Positions 42,692 through 50,369 of a stretch of DNA of 64,000 nt are shown one piece after another. The notes beneath the pieces are model-generated. The model was not told where the DNA came from and searched no databases. It was given only the letters and a program-made list of their open reading frames with translations. The position numbers were made by a program, and so were the translations under genes. This DNA comes from a virus: IMG/VR virus record IMGVR_UViG_3300044825_000698, positions 35,045 through 99,044 of that record, one strand, 5' to 3'. How positions within the stretch are numbered: position 1 is the first letter of the stretch; every line of letters begins with the position of its first letter.

Positions 42692-43402
42692 ATGTCCACC
42701 ATCACCACCACCCTCGTGACCCCTGCGGTCACCCTCTCACCCGTCGAGGCCACCGTCACCTCGGCCAAGAAACTGACCCAGGCCGAGCGCACCGTCGCAT
42801 CGGCGTTCGCACACTGGGCCAGCGTGTCCGATCAGGCCGACGAGGCCACCCTGCTCCTGACCGTTCACCTGCTCGCCAACGAGAGCGTGTCGGCTCGCCG
42901 TGCGTCCGAACTCGCCACCGAGGTGCTGGGCACCAGCCGTGGCTGGTCCAAGGACAAGGTCACCGCCGTTCGCTGGACCGCTCCCGTGTGGGAGTTGCTG
43001 GCCTCGCCCGATCACCAGGCCGACGACTACCTGCTCGACGAGGATGGCGAGCGTCTGACCGTGGCCGACCTCATCTCCGAGGTTCGTACCATCGCCAGCG
43101 TCATCGGCTCGGCCAAGGTCCGTGAGGCTCTCGCCAGCGTCGACGAGCCGTCGGTCGTGGCATACATCTCGGCCCTGCGTGACGCTCGGGATGCCAAGGC
43201 TCTCGGTGCCGAGAACACGCCCCCGGCAGGCGACGAGGCCGACGACGAGGCCGAGGCCGAGGCCGAGACCAAGTCGGGCTGGACCCTCGACCACGCCCTC
43301 GCCACGGCCATCGCCAAGGCTCGCAAGGAGGGCATCTCGGATGCCGACATTCTCGCATCGTTCGCCCTGGCGGTCACGACCCTCAACACGGAGGGTGTGT
43401 GA
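42692..43402 (+). CDS. Unknown helical protein, first right-arm gene
   Basis: 236 aa from the ATG with AGAAAGG upstream. Thr/Val-rich start, central helical domain (about 30-170), an acidic DEADDEAEAEAE stretch (about 190-205), then a C-terminal helical end. No recognised family. Its position right after the origin and first promoter suggests an early regulatory or replication function. GC-rich codon use throughout. Confidence 0.6.
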   Translation: MSTITTTLVTPAVTLSPVEATVTSAKKLTQAERTVASAFAHWASVSDQADEATLLLTVHLLANESVSARRASELATEVLGTSRGWSKDKVTAVRWTAPVWELLASPDHQADDYLLDEDGERLTVADLISEVRTIASVIGSAKVREALASVDEPSVVAYISALRDARDAKALGAENTPPAGDEADDEAEAEAETKSGWTLDHALATAIAKARKEGISDADILASFALAVTTLNTEGV

Positions 43403-43465
43403 CCGTCAGCGGTCCGGGCCGGGCCGTGGTCTCCCCCTACCACGGCTCGGCTCATCCATCGCCCT

Positions 43466-43480
43466 GTCTCAGCGTGAGAC
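43466..43480. repeat. 15-bp palindrome, copy 2 (intergenic)
   Basis: Centre GCG; its last bases begin the 43478 stem-loop. Confidence 0.85.
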
Positions 43481-43508
43481 ACGGCCTCGGCGCAACCGTC
43501 GCCGTGTC
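43478..43508 (+). ncRNA. CAACCG stem-loop 1
   Basis: Stem GACACGGC / GCCGTGTC with inner CGG-CGCAA-CCG. It could be a structured leader or terminator for the upstream gene. Confidence 0.5.
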
Positions 43509-43542
43509 CCATCACCACCAACCGACCCAGGAGATCACCGCC

Positions 43543-43773
43543 ATGTCCATCGACTATTCGACACCCGAGTTTCCTGCCGACGAGTTTCCGCCCGACTACA
43601 ACTTCTCGGCCCTGTACAGCCTGTTCGTCGCCCATGTCGCCCTGCTCGACCCGAACGACGAGCAAGGCGTGGAGTGGCTTCTGACCCAGGCCCGTGGCCT
43701 GTGTCGGCGGTACTTCGTGGCCGAGTCGTACGTCGAGTCCACCGCCAACGAGTTCGTCGACCGCATCCTCTGA
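43543..43773 (+). CDS. Unknown small protein
   Basis: 76 aa from MSIDYSTPEF with GGAG eight bases upstream (a longer reading through the repeat region has no SD). Helical with aromatic residues (NFSALYSLFVAHVALLDP, RGLCRRYFVAESYVES). No family recognised. Confidence 0.55.
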   Translation: MSIDYSTPEFPADEFPPDYNFSALYSLFVAHVALLDPNDEQGVEWLLTQARGLCRRYFVAESYVESTANEFVDRIL

Positions 43774-43776
43774 CCC

Positions 43777-43791
43777 GTCTCACTCTGAGAC
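43777..43791. repeat. 15-bp palindrome, copy 3 (intergenic)
   Basis: Centre CTC; four bases after the stop codon of the preceding gene. Confidence 0.85.
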
Positions 43792-43813
43792 ACCAACCAC
43801 CAAGGAGACCACC

Positions 43814-44086
43814 ATGCGTTATGTAGTAATCGCCAGCGTTACCATCACCGACGAGTGGGGCTGGCGCACCACCCGGCAGGTGCCGACCTTCCTGGTCTAC
43901 GCCTGCTCCAAGACCAACGCCGAGACCATCGCCCTCGATGTTGTCTCGTCGGCTCAGGGCAACACTCGGGCCACCTACTCGGTCGAGGTCGCACTCGACG
44001 AGGGTCCGTTGTCCGAGTTGGTCGCCAGCGAACCCAGCACCGACCGCATCCTGGCCGAGGCCCGTGCGCTCGGGTACGAGGTCTGA
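43814..44086 (+). CDS. Unknown small beta/alpha protein
   Basis: 90 aa; strands RYVVIASVTIT and VPTFLVYACS, then a helix TNAETIALDVVSSA. A compact ferredoxin-like pattern; function unknown. Leader AAGGAGACCACCATG. Confidence 0.55.
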   Translation: MRYVVIASVTITDEWGWRTTRQVPTFLVYACSKTNAETIALDVVSSAQGNTRATYSVEVALDEGPLSELVASEPSTDRILAEARALGYEV

Positions 44087-44088
44087 CC

Positions 44089-44103
44089 GTCTCATGCTGA
44101 GAC
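44089..44103. repeat. 15-bp palindrome, copy 4 (intergenic)
   Basis: Centre TGC; overlaps the base of stem-loop 2. Confidence 0.85.
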
Positions 44104-44131
44104 ACGGCTCCGTCGCAACCGGGGCTGTGTC
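44101..44131 (+). ncRNA. CAACCG stem-loop 2
   Basis: GACACGGC / GCTGTGTC outer stem and CCG/CGG inner stem around TCGCAAC. Followed seven bases later by a promoter module, consistent with a terminator-promoter junction. Confidence 0.5.
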
Positions 44132-44137
44132 CAGCAG

Positions 44138-44159
44138 TGCCACACCCACCTGTTAGCCT
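44138..44159 (+). promoter_or_regulatory. Promoter module TGCCACACC-N7-TAGCCT
   Basis: Directly upstream of the 44181 gene; same spacing as the copies at 48194 and 55461. Confidence 0.5.
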
Positions 44160-44180
44160 CTCTAATCGAAAGGAACCACC

Positions 44181-44909
44181 ATGCCCATCACACCGCCCAG
44201 CCCACGCCAACTCGACTACATCCGCACCCTCGTCACCGAGCGTGTCCAGGCCATCACGGCCCTGGCCGACGACGAACGCAAGCGTCTGCTGTCTCAGCCT
44301 GAGACAACCAGGGATGCGTCGAACCTGATCGACCGCCTGCGTCGACTGCCTGCCGACCCCAAGCAGGTCGACGCTGGTGCCCAGGCCAAGATCGACGGTC
44401 TCGTGGCCGTGCTCGATCAACTCGATGCCCGTGACCGTTCGTTCGCCAGCGACCTCGTACGGTCGTTCAGGCAACGGGGCGACCTGTCCGAACGCCAGTG
44501 GCCGTGGGTCGAACGGCTCACCGCCAAGGCCACGGCTCCCAAGGTCGAGCCTGCCGAGCCGGGCCTCTACATGGTCGACGGGAACATCGTCAAGGTGTAC
44601 CTGACGCAGAACCGCAGGCTCGCCACCAAGGTGCTCCACGCCAACGGCTCGCACGGCTCGTTCTCGTACTCACCGGGCTGGCTCGCCAAGGTGCGCCCCG
44701 AGCATCGGCTCACCGAGGAGCAGGCCCGTGCGTTCGGCAAGCAACACGGCTTCTGCTGTGCGTGTGCGCTCGATCTCGATGACGACCGTTCGCTGGCGGT
44801 CGGCTACGGCCCGGTCTGTGCCAAGCGGTACGGCTGGTTCTACCCATCGGCCAAGCAGGCCAGCGAGATGCTCAACCGTCCCGTCGATCTAGCAACCGTC
44901 TCAGCCTGA
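44181..44909 (+). CDS. DUF6011-like zinc-binding protein
   Basis: 242 aa. N-terminal helices (PSPRQLDYIRTLVTERVQAI), a central domain, and a C-terminal zinc-type motif FCCACALDLDDDRSLAVGYG followed by PVCAKRYGWFYP (G.C..C...L.D..S...GYGP.C). This pattern is found in small phage proteins near helicases. The stop codon lies inside a palindrome. Confidence 0.65.
   Translation: MPITPPSPRQLDYIRTLVTERVQAITALADDERKRLLSQPETTRDASNLIDRLRRLPADPKQVDAGAQAKIDGLVAVLDQLDARDRSFASDLVRSFRQRGDLSERQWPWVERLTAKATAPKVEPAEPGLYMVDGNIVKVYLTQNRRLATKVLHANGSHGSFSYSPGWLAKVRPEHRLTEEQARAFGKQHGFCCACALDLDDDRSLAVGYGPVCAKRYGWFYPSAKQASEMLNRPVDLATVSA
44291..44305. repeat. 15-bp palindrome, copy 5 (inside CDS)
   Basis: Centre GCC; read as S-Q-P-E-T in the 44181 gene. 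Confidence 0.85.
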
Positions 44910-44912
44910 GAC
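44898..44912. repeat. 15-bp palindrome, copy 6 (contains stop codon)
   Basis: Centre GCC; its TGA is the stop codon of the 44181 gene. Confidence 0.85.
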
Positions 44913-44933
44913 ACTCAACAAGGAGAACCACCA

Positions 44934-45218
44934 ATGACCATCATCGACACCAAGACCATCGTCGAAGACGATGCCATTCGTCTCTACTACGAACTGTCAC
45001 GCAAGTTCGGTTGGCAGGGGACATTCTTCACCCGTGGTGATGCCAGGGACTCGTGGGAGAACTACCACGAGCAGACCAAGCCGTTCACCGACGAAGTGTG
45101 GGAGACCGTGCGTCAGTCGTACTACTGGCGCAGGGCGTTGCCCGACAACCTGACAGCCGAGGGACTGAGCATCGTCAACGATGCTGTGTCCGAAGCCATC
45201 TACCCTGTCTCAGCCTGA
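44934..45218 (+). CDS. Unknown small protein
   Basis: 94 aa, helical with aromatic patches (RLYYELSRKFGWQGTFFT, QSYYWRRALPDN). Leader AAGGAGAACCACCAATG. Stop codon inside the next palindrome. No family recognised. Confidence 0.6.
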   Translation: MTIIDTKTIVEDDAIRLYYELSRKFGWQGTFFTRGDARDSWENYHEQTKPFTDEVWETVRQSYYWRRALPDNLTAEGLSIVNDAVSEAIYPVSA

Positions 45219-45221
45219 GAC
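45207..45221. repeat. 15-bp palindrome, copy 7 (contains stop codon)
   Basis: Centre GCC; its TGA ends the 44934 gene. Confidence 0.85.
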
Positions 45222-45240
45222 ACCAACGAAAGGAACAGCA

Positions 45241-45579
45241 ATGACCACCACCATCACCATTCCCGTCGAGATCGAGAACCTGCTCGACTCGATTCTGTAC
45301 GCCGGGGCGTTCTCGACTTACTCCTGGTATTCACACCTCGCCGTCGCCAATGACGGTCGCCGGGCCTCGGTCGGCATCTACACCAACGAGGGACACACGG
45401 CCACGGTCAGTCGTATTCTCGACGCTCGCACCCTGGCCGAGACCATCGAGCGCATCGTCAGTGAACGACTGCTCGGATGGCAGGATGTGCTCCACGGTGC
45501 TCGCAACGACGACTTCGATGCCAACTCGGCTGACACCGTGCTCCAAACCGCCGTGCTCGGCAAGGTGGTGTGGGGCTGA
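45241..45579 (+). CDS. Unknown small protein
   Basis: 112 aa, starting TTTITIPVEIENLLDSILY; alpha/beta with LAVANDGRRASVGIYTNEG. Next gene starts in its stop (TGATGG). No family recognised. Confidence 0.6.
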   Translation: MTTTITIPVEIENLLDSILYAGAFSTYSWYSHLAVANDGRRASVGIYTNEGHTATVSRILDARTLAETIERIVSERLLGWQDVLHGARNDDFDANSADTVLQTAVLGKVVWG

Positions 45580-45770
45580 TGGCAACGCTCACCAACATCG
45601 ACAAGCCCTGCCGTGGTCGTGACTGCGACCAGCAGGCCAGCGTCTACGCCATCGACCCAGCCCCCGATGGCTGGGGCGACTGGTACTGCGACGACTGCCA
45701 GCCCAGCAACTGGTGGGTCATCGACACCATCGAACGAGTGTCTCAGCATGAGACAGAGGGAGACAAGTAA
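45579..45770 (+). CDS. Zinc-ribbon small protein
   Basis: 63 aa. CRGRDC and YCDDCQPSNWW form a CxxxxC...CxxC zinc site. A palindrome lies in its 3' coding part (read S-Q-H-E-T). Overlaps both neighbours. Confidence 0.6.
   Translation: MATLTNIDKPCRGRDCDQQASVYAIDPAPDGWGDWYCDDCQPSNWWVIDTIERVSQHETEGDK
45740..45754. repeat. 15-bp palindrome, copy 8 (inside CDS)
   Basis: Centre GCA; 16 bp before the start of the 45770 gene. Confidence 0.85.
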
Positions 45771-45913
45771 TGGAAGCGAGTGATGTCGTTGCCCTGGACT
45801 GGCTACACAGCCTGTTTCAGGAACTGGAAGATCAGGGAGTGGAGTTGCCGATGGGCGACTACCACTATGTGTACGGACTCATTGAGAACATCAGAGACAG
45901 GGAGAGCAAGTAA
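45770..45913 (+). CDS. Very small acidic protein
   Basis: 47 aa, starting MEASDVVALDWLHSLFQELE. Start overlaps the previous stop (TAATGG) and its stop overlaps the next start (TAATGG). Acidic helix. No family recognised. Confidence 0.5.
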   Translation: MEASDVVALDWLHSLFQELEDQGVELPMGDYHYVYGLIENIRDRESK

Positions 45914-46140
45914 TGGAAACCAAGACCTACACCGTCGACATGACCATCCGTGTCTATGTCGAAGCAACCTCGGACGCAGAGGCACAGGCCAAGGCCGTGG
46001 ACCTCTACGCAGGGTGGTCGCCCGATGGCATCGGGCAGTACGGGAATGTCCTTTCCCGTGAAGGAATGTGGTACCTGTGCGAGCACGGCGACGAGACCGA
46101 TGCTCAGGTATGGGACCCCTACAACAAGGAGAGTGTCTGA
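45913..46140 (+). CDS. Unknown small acidic protein
   Basis: 75 aa, starts with a strand-helix pattern TYTVDMTIRVYVEATSDAEAQ typical of small phage alpha/beta proteins sometimes annotated as DpnD/PcfM-like. Part of the overlapping run of small genes. Function unknown. Confidence 0.55.
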   Translation: METKTYTVDMTIRVYVEATSDAEAQAKAVDLYAGWSPDGIGQYGNVLSREGMWYLCEHGDETDAQVWDPYNKESV

Positions 46141-46142
46141 AC

Positions 46143-46478
46143 ATGGGAGCCAACTTCGCCCACGACCTCGCCAACGAGGACTTCGGTCTGTCGTTGGAGC
46201 AGGCCGTCACCATCCACCTCACGGCCAACCATTACCCGGCTGTGCCGACGATCATGGTGCCGGTGTGTGTCCAGGCCATCACCTGCGCTGACGGTGGTGC
46301 GTGGGACGACCTCGTAACCCTGCCCGATGGTGTCTCATACCGAGACAGCAACAAGGCTCCGGCCTACGCCATCATCGAGGCGTACCACCTCGGTGCGTTC
46401 CTCAGCGACGACGAGGACTACAACGACTACGGGTGTGGTAAGTGGGGATGCCAAGAGTGCTACCCCGATGCGGAGTAG
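46143..46478 (+). CDS. Unknown small protein with C-terminal Cys pair
   Basis: 111 aa. Central alpha/beta (IMVPVCVQAITC) and the end GCGKWGCQECYPDAE with clustered cysteines. A degenerate palindrome is within the coding region. Last gene before the helicase promoter module. Confidence 0.55.
   Translation: MGANFAHDLANEDFGLSLEQAVTIHLTANHYPAVPTIMVPVCVQAITCADGGAWDDLVTLPDGVSYRDSNKAPAYAIIEAYHLGAFLSDDEDYNDYGCGKWGCQECYPDAE
46332..46346. repeat. 15-bp palindrome, copy 9 (degenerate)
   Basis: GTCTCA-TAC-CGAGAC; one mismatch in the right arm. In the 46143 gene. Confidence 0.5.
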
Positions 46479-46531
46479 TGACAAACTTCACAAAGAGGGT
46501 CCGTCATTATGCCCTCTAATGCCCCTACACT
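46478..46531 (+). promoter_or_regulatory. Early promoter module, copy 2
   Basis: GTGACAAACTTCAC (46478-46491), then TGCCC, 11 bp, TACACT. Drives the helicase gene. Confidence 0.55.
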
Positions 46532-46562
46532 GACCTCTGTTATCCATCAGAAAGGAACCACC

Positions 46563-48014
46563 ATGACCAGCGTCGAGGACTTCCTCGCCAACCTTGGCAA
46601 GACCACGCCAGCACCAGCACCTGTCGTGCGTCAGCCCGTCGCCGTGCCCACGCTCGCCCTGCCGTTGCTCCCGTACCAGCAGGAGGCCGTGCGGTTCGCC
46701 CTCGGTCGTAGCGAGTCGTACCTCGCTCTCGACATGGGCCTCGGCAAGACGGCGTGCGCCATCGCCATCGCCGTGGCCTCGCTGTCTCAGAATGAGACAC
46801 CGCTCGTCGTGGTGCCCCCGTCGCTCCGCACGAACTGGGTGCGTGAGTTCCACAAGTTCGCACCGAGCGTGCGTGTGGCCGTGCTCTCGGGCACCAAGCC
46901 CCACGCCCTGCCGACCGCCGATGTCTACATCATCGGTGACTCGACGGTTCAGCACTGGGCACCGTCGCTCGTGGGCCAGGTCGATGCGATCATCGTCGAC
47001 GAGGCGCACCGCCACAAGAACCCCGATGCCAAGCGTGCCAAGGCTCTCAAAGACATCGCTCGCACCCTGTCGGGCGTGCGTGTGCTGATGAGCGGTACGC
47101 CCACGCCCAACGGTCGCCACGCCGAGTTGCCTGCTCAGGTCGAGATACTCGGCCCGACCGCATGGGACGAGATCGGTGGCAAGGGCAAGTTCTGGAACCA
47201 CTTCTGCCCCAAGGTCGACCAGTGGTCCCGTGGCAACGCCTACACCGAGGAACTCCACGACCTGCTCCACGGTTCGTGGATGCTTCGCAAGCGTCGTGGT
47301 GAGGTGCTCGATCTCCCCAACAAGGGACGCTCGGGCCTCCACATCGAGGGCCGTGGCACCGCTGTCCGCAAGTACATCCAGGCCGAGGAAGACCTGATCT
47401 CGTTCCTCCACGGCGAGGGTCGTTCGTGGGAGGGCGCACAGAAAGCAGAGGCTCTCGTCAAACTCACCACGCTCCGTCATCTCGCTGGCGAGGCCAAGGT
47501 CGAGGCCGTGGCCGAGCACATCATCGACCTGCTCGACGAGCCGGGCGGTGTGTTCGTCGTGGCCGAGCACCACGATGTCATGGACAGGCTGGCCGACCGT
47601 CTGCTCAAACACGGTGTGGCAACCATCCGTGGTGGCATGACGGATGCTCAGAAGACCGAGGCCGTCGATGCGTTCACGAGCGGTAAGAAGCGTGTTCTTA
47701 TCGGTCAGGTCATCTCGGCAGGCGTGGGCCTCACGCTCCACGGCAACGGCATCAACCACCGTGTCGTGTTCGCTCAACTCCCGTGGACCCCGGCTGATCT
47801 TCGCCAGGCCGAGGACCGCCTCCATCGCATCGGGCAGACGCACGATGTCAGCGTCGAGGTGACCCTCTGCTCCATCGACGGTCGCTGGACCATCGACGAG
47901 CGTCTGTGGGGTCTGCTGGAAAGCAAGGCCGACTCGACTGGCCGTCTCATCGATGGCGAGGCCGAGGTGTTGCTCGACGACATCGTCGGAGGTGTGCTCG
48001 ACACCTACCGCTGA
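46563..48014 (+). CDS. SNF2-type helicase/ATPase
   Basis: 483 aa. Motif I DMGLGKT (57-63), motif II DEAH (146-149), motif III SGTPTPN (177-183) and C-terminal motifs V (VISAGVGLTLHG) and VI (RQAEDRLHRIGQ). Compact SNF2/SMARCAL1-like helicase as in many phages; likely acts on replication forks or in recombination. A palindrome inside encodes SQNET. Begins with leader AAAGGAACCACCATG. Confidence 0.9.
   Translation: MTSVEDFLANLGKTTPAPAPVVRQPVAVPTLALPLLPYQQEAVRFALGRSESYLALDMGLGKTACAIAIAVASLSQNETPLVVVPPSLRTNWVREFHKFAPSVRVAVLSGTKPHALPTADVYIIGDSTVQHWAPSLVGQVDAIIVDEAHRHKNPDAKRAKALKDIARTLSGVRVLMSGTPTPNGRHAELPAQVEILGPTAWDEIGGKGKFWNHFCPKVDQWSRGNAYTEELHDLLHGSWMLRKRRGEVLDLPNKGRSGLHIEGRGTAVRKYIQAEEDLISFLHGEGRSWEGAQKAEALVKLTTLRHLAGEAKVEAVAEHIIDLLDEPGGVFVVAEHHDVMDRLADRLLKHGVATIRGGMTDAQKTEAVDAFTSGKKRVLIGQVISAGVGLTLHGNGINHRVVFAQLPWTPADLRQAEDRLHRIGQTHDVSVEVTLCSIDGRWTIDERLWGLLESKADSTGRLIDGEAEVLLDDIVGGVLDTYR
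46784..46798. repeat. 15-bp palindrome, copy 10 (inside helicase CDS)
   Basis: Centre GAA; encodes S-Q-N-E-T. Confidence 0.85.
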
Positions 48015-48015
48015 T

Positions 48016-48030
48016 GTCTCAGCCTGAGAC
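48016..48030. repeat. 15-bp palindrome, copy 11 (intergenic)
   Basis: Centre GCC; one base after the helicase stop codon. Confidence 0.85.
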
Positions 48031-48049
48031 ATAACAAAGGAGAACCACC

Positions 48050-48190
48050 ATGCCCGAACAACTGATCTGTGACCTCTGTGGTGAGGAGACACACGGCGAC
48101 ACCTCCGAGATGTTCACCGTGCTCACCAACAAGGGCACACGCACCGAGCGTCATTGTTTCGACTGCGACCCACCGGACGAGGACGACTAA
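48050..48190 (+). CDS. Tiny zinc-finger protein
   Basis: 46 aa with CDLCGEETHG and HCFDCDPP: one four-Cys zinc site. Acidic end (PPDEDD). SD AAAGGAG. Confidence 0.6.
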   Translation: MPEQLICDLCGEETHGDTSEMFTVLTNKGTRTERHCFDCDPPDEDD

Positions 48191-48193
48191 CCC

Positions 48194-48215
48194 TGCCACA
48201 CCCCCCTGTTACCGT
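48194..48215 (+). promoter_or_regulatory. Promoter module TGCCACACC-N7-TACCGT
   Basis: Second copy; its 3' end overlaps the next palindrome by two bases, so a protein bound there could block transcription. Confidence 0.5.
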
Positions 48216-48228
48216 CTCATAGTGAGAC
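48214..48228. repeat. 15-bp palindrome, copy 12 (promoter overlap)
   Basis: Centre TAG; directly on the -10 end of the 48194 promoter module. Confidence 0.85.
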
Positions 48229-48230
48229 AA

Positions 48231-48256
48231 GACAGCGTGCCAACCGTGCGTCTGTC
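48231..48256 (+). ncRNA. CAACCG stem-loop 3
   Basis: GACAG / CTGTC plus CG/CG around GCCAACCGTG, in the 5' UTR of the 48284 gene. Confidence 0.4.
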
Positions 48257-48283
48257 CAAACCACCAAACAAAGGAGAACCACC

Positions 48284-48847
48284 ATGCCCAACCATTGTCT
48301 GAACTTCACTACCGTCACCGGCCCTGTCGATGACATCCAGCGTTTCTATGACGCTGTGCTCGTCCCCGATGAGGACATCAACGAGAACACCACCGACTGC
48401 TTCTGCCTGGCCCGTCTGTTCCCTATCCCTGAAGATCAGGTAGGCCGGTCGTACTGGTGGTGCGTCGAGAACTGGGGCACCAAGTGGGGCGACTACAACT
48501 ACCTCACGGGTGACGACGATGACATCTGGCAAGCCCCGGACACCCTGTCGTTCTCGTACCACACCGCCTACGCACCGTTCAGCGAGAACTTCTGGCAGAA
48601 AGTCACCAGCGACTGGCCGACGCTGTACTTCACCACCTCGTACCAAGAGGAGGGCATTGGTGTGCTCGGTGCGATAGCCGCTTCCGATGGCCTGGTCGAG
48701 GTGAACGACACCGAGTACCCCGAGTTCGACGGGCCGTTCGACGGCGACGAGTACCTCGACTTCATCGACGAGGTCGACCGTCTACGCAACGAGGCGTGCG
48801 ACACCGTCATCGAGATGCTCGACGCACGACTGGAGGTGAACAAGTGA
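48284..48847 (+). CDS. Api92/DUF1281-like ferredoxin-fold protein
   Basis: 187 aa. Starts PNHCLNFTTVTGPVDDIQRF (MPNxCxN...G signature), then ENWGTKWGDYNY and a helical acidic end. Similar proteins occur in plasmids and phages (Api92-like, recalled), with unknown role. Confidence 0.7.
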   Translation: MPNHCLNFTTVTGPVDDIQRFYDAVLVPDEDINENTTDCFCLARLFPIPEDQVGRSYWWCVENWGTKWGDYNYLTGDDDDIWQAPDTLSFSYHTAYAPFSENFWQKVTSDWPTLYFTTSYQEEGIGVLGAIAASDGLVEVNDTEYPEFDGPFDGDEYLDFIDEVDRLRNEACDTVIEMLDARLEVNK

Positions 48848-49092
48848 TGGCCGATTACAACGGATGGGCCAACCACGCCACATGGAATGTGGCCCTGTGG
48901 CTCAACAACGACGAGGGTCTGTACCGACTCGCCCGTGAGTACACCAGGCGTGCTCGCAATGTTCGGTACGAAGACTTCGTGAACCAGTACCTCGTCGAGG
49001 ACTCGTACGCCACGCCTGACGGTGTCGCCTGGCTCGGTGACGAACTCGACTACGACGCTCTCGACGAGATGCTCGTCGAGTTAGGAGAGTGA
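48847..49092 (+). CDS. DUF7249-like small protein
   Basis: 81 aa. Opens with NGWANHATWNVALWLNNDEG, a NGW.N..TWNVALW.NND signature recurrent in phage genomes. ATG overlaps the previous stop (TGATGG). Function unknown. Confidence 0.7.
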   Translation: MADYNGWANHATWNVALWLNNDEGLYRLAREYTRRARNVRYEDFVNQYLVEDSYATPDGVAWLGDELDYDALDEMLVELGE

Positions 49093-49094
49093 CA

Positions 49095-49427
49095 ATGACC
49101 AACAACTACACGACCGCTCTACGCCGTGTGCGAGAGCAACTGCCTGCCAGCGACCGCAAGTACACACGGGCGCAGATCAGAGAGGTCATCACCATCGCTG
49201 AGGCTCGCTACCCCGAGGCGCACAATGTCGACTGGCGTTGTGCGTTCTTGGAGGGTGTGCTTCTCGCTTACTCCGGTGCCATCGTCTTCGGTGGCGTGGC
49301 AACCGCCAGCCGTGGATGGAACGACGCTCTGTTCGCAGGGGTCGCACTTGGCGAGGCCATGTACGACGATGAGCACGAGATCATGTACGACGACGAGGGT
49401 TACGACTACTACGAGGAGGACCAATGA
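49095..49427 (+). CDS. Unknown small protein, acidic tail
   Basis: 110 aa; basic helical start (ALRRVREQLPASDRKY), hydrophobic middle (GVLLAYSGAIVFGGVATA) that could be a membrane or buried helix, and an acidic D/E/Y-rich end. Overlaps the next gene by 4 bp. Confidence 0.55.
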   Translation: MTNNYTTALRRVREQLPASDRKYTRAQIREVITIAEARYPEAHNVDWRCAFLEGVLLAYSGAIVFGGVATASRGWNDALFAGVALGEAMYDDEHEIMYDDEGYDYYEEDQ

Positions 49428-49702
49428 CCAACGAAGACTGGAAAGCCATCGCTGACGACATCTACCACGCCGTGTGGCACAACATCCACTGGTGTGAGTG
49501 CCGAGAGAAGTACGCCCTGCCCGAGTACCGGGCGTGGCGCAACGACACTAACGGGGCGATGCCCCCATCACCGATGTTCACCGACCTCTGCCCTCGATGC
49601 CGTGCGGTCGCTCGATACGAGCGAGTCGCCTGCTCCGAGGAGTGGAACAAGACGCTCGACGAGATCGAGATCAAAGCATTAGGAAAGGTAACCACCCGTT
49701 AG
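49424..49702 (+). CDS. Unknown small Cys-containing protein
   Basis: 92 aa. WHNIHWCECREKYALP and LCPRCRAVARYERVAC form two Cys pairs, likely a zinc site. ATGA overlap with the previous gene. Confidence 0.6.
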   Translation: MTNEDWKAIADDIYHAVWHNIHWCECREKYALPEYRAWRNDTNGAMPPSPMFTDLCPRCRAVARYERVACSEEWNKTLDEIEIKALGKVTTR

Positions 49703-49706
49703 ACAG

Positions 49707-49761
49707 TGTGACGAAGTTCACACAAAGCATCCACCACTTTGCCCAAACAGGGCCGTAGACT
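49707..49761 (+). promoter_or_regulatory. Early promoter module, copy 3
   Basis: TGTGACGAAGTTCACA, 17 bp including CAAAGCATCC, then TTGCCC, 11 bp, TAGACT. Best-conserved copy; promotes the run from 49814. Confidence 0.6.
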
Positions 49762-49781
49762 GAACCACACAGCAAGCAAGT

Positions 49782-49796
49782 GTCTCACCGTGAGAC
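49782..49796. repeat. 15-bp palindrome, copy 13 (5' UTR)
   Basis: Centre CCG; between promoter module 3 and the 49814 gene, as copy 1. Confidence 0.85.
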
Positions 49797-49813
49797 ACAG
49801 AAAGGAAACCACC

Positions 49814-50107
49814 ATGACACCCATCATCGACAAGTACGAGAACGAGTGCCAGTTGTACGCCGAGTCGCTGAGGTCCAACCTCACCGACATTCTCAACCGC
49901 TTACAGAGTCTGTTGGACGACACACGAGTGTTCAGCACCTTGGCTACCGCCCAGCGCATCGCCCGTAGTGCTGGGTCGTGTGGTCCCATCGGCTCTCTGT
50001 GGGAGTCGGCGGTGGCGAACGCCAGCCACCTCGTCGCTCTCCACAAAGTGCTGGAAGACCTGAAGACCGAGGCTCTCCTGCGAACCATCGAAGAACAGGA
50101 GGTCTGA
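49814..50107 (+). CDS. Unknown helical protein
   Basis: 97 aa, almost entirely alpha-helical (ENECQLYAESLRSNLTDILN, HKVLEDLKTEALLRTIEEQE). Could be a coiled-coil partner. No family recognised. Confidence 0.6.
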   Translation: MTPIIDKYENECQLYAESLRSNLTDILNRLQSLLDDTRVFSTLATAQRIARSAGSCGPIGSLWESAVANASHLVALHKVLEDLKTEALLRTIEEQEV

Positions 50108-50109
50108 CC

Positions 50110-50241
50110 ATGCCGAACCTGAGGACCGCTTACCTCGTCATGTGCGAGGAGTGCGGTCGAGTGTTCGACCTCGTCAACCAAGACGACGAGGCCGACTGGG
50201 CACTCGGCCATGACTGTGAAGACAACGAGGAGGAACAATGA
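50110..50241 (+). CDS. Tiny Cys-containing protein
   Basis: 43 aa with VMCEECGRVFDL and GHDCED, a likely small zinc-binding module. Ends ..EEEQ and overlaps the next start (ATGA). Confidence 0.55.
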   Translation: MPNLRTAYLVMCEECGRVFDLVNQDDEADWALGHDCEDNEEEQ

Positions 50242-50369
50242 CCAAGCCGAAGATCAACACCTTCCCGGCCACGCCGGGGTACATCGAATGGTGTGAGGCC
50301 AACGGCCTCGACCCCAACGACGAGAACAACCAAGACTCATACTCCGAGTGGAAAGCGAACAACCGATGA
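50238..50369 (+). CDS. Tiny protein of unknown function
   Basis: 43 aa, starting MTKPKINTFPATPGYIEWCE, overlapping both neighbours by 4 bp with SD AGGAGG upstream. No family recognised. Confidence 0.55.
   Translation: MTKPKINTFPATPGYIEWCEANGLDPNDENNQDSYSEWKANNR

Noticed and set aside
42737-43294. Long minus-strand frame opposite the first right-arm gene
   Set aside because: Same GC-shadow effect; glycine/valine-rich translation without plausible start signals.
46488-48092. Long open frame (about 530 codons) on the minus strand opposite the helicase
   Set aside because: Antisense to a gene with complete SNF2 motifs; high GC produces long frames without stops. Low-complexity composition and no SD.
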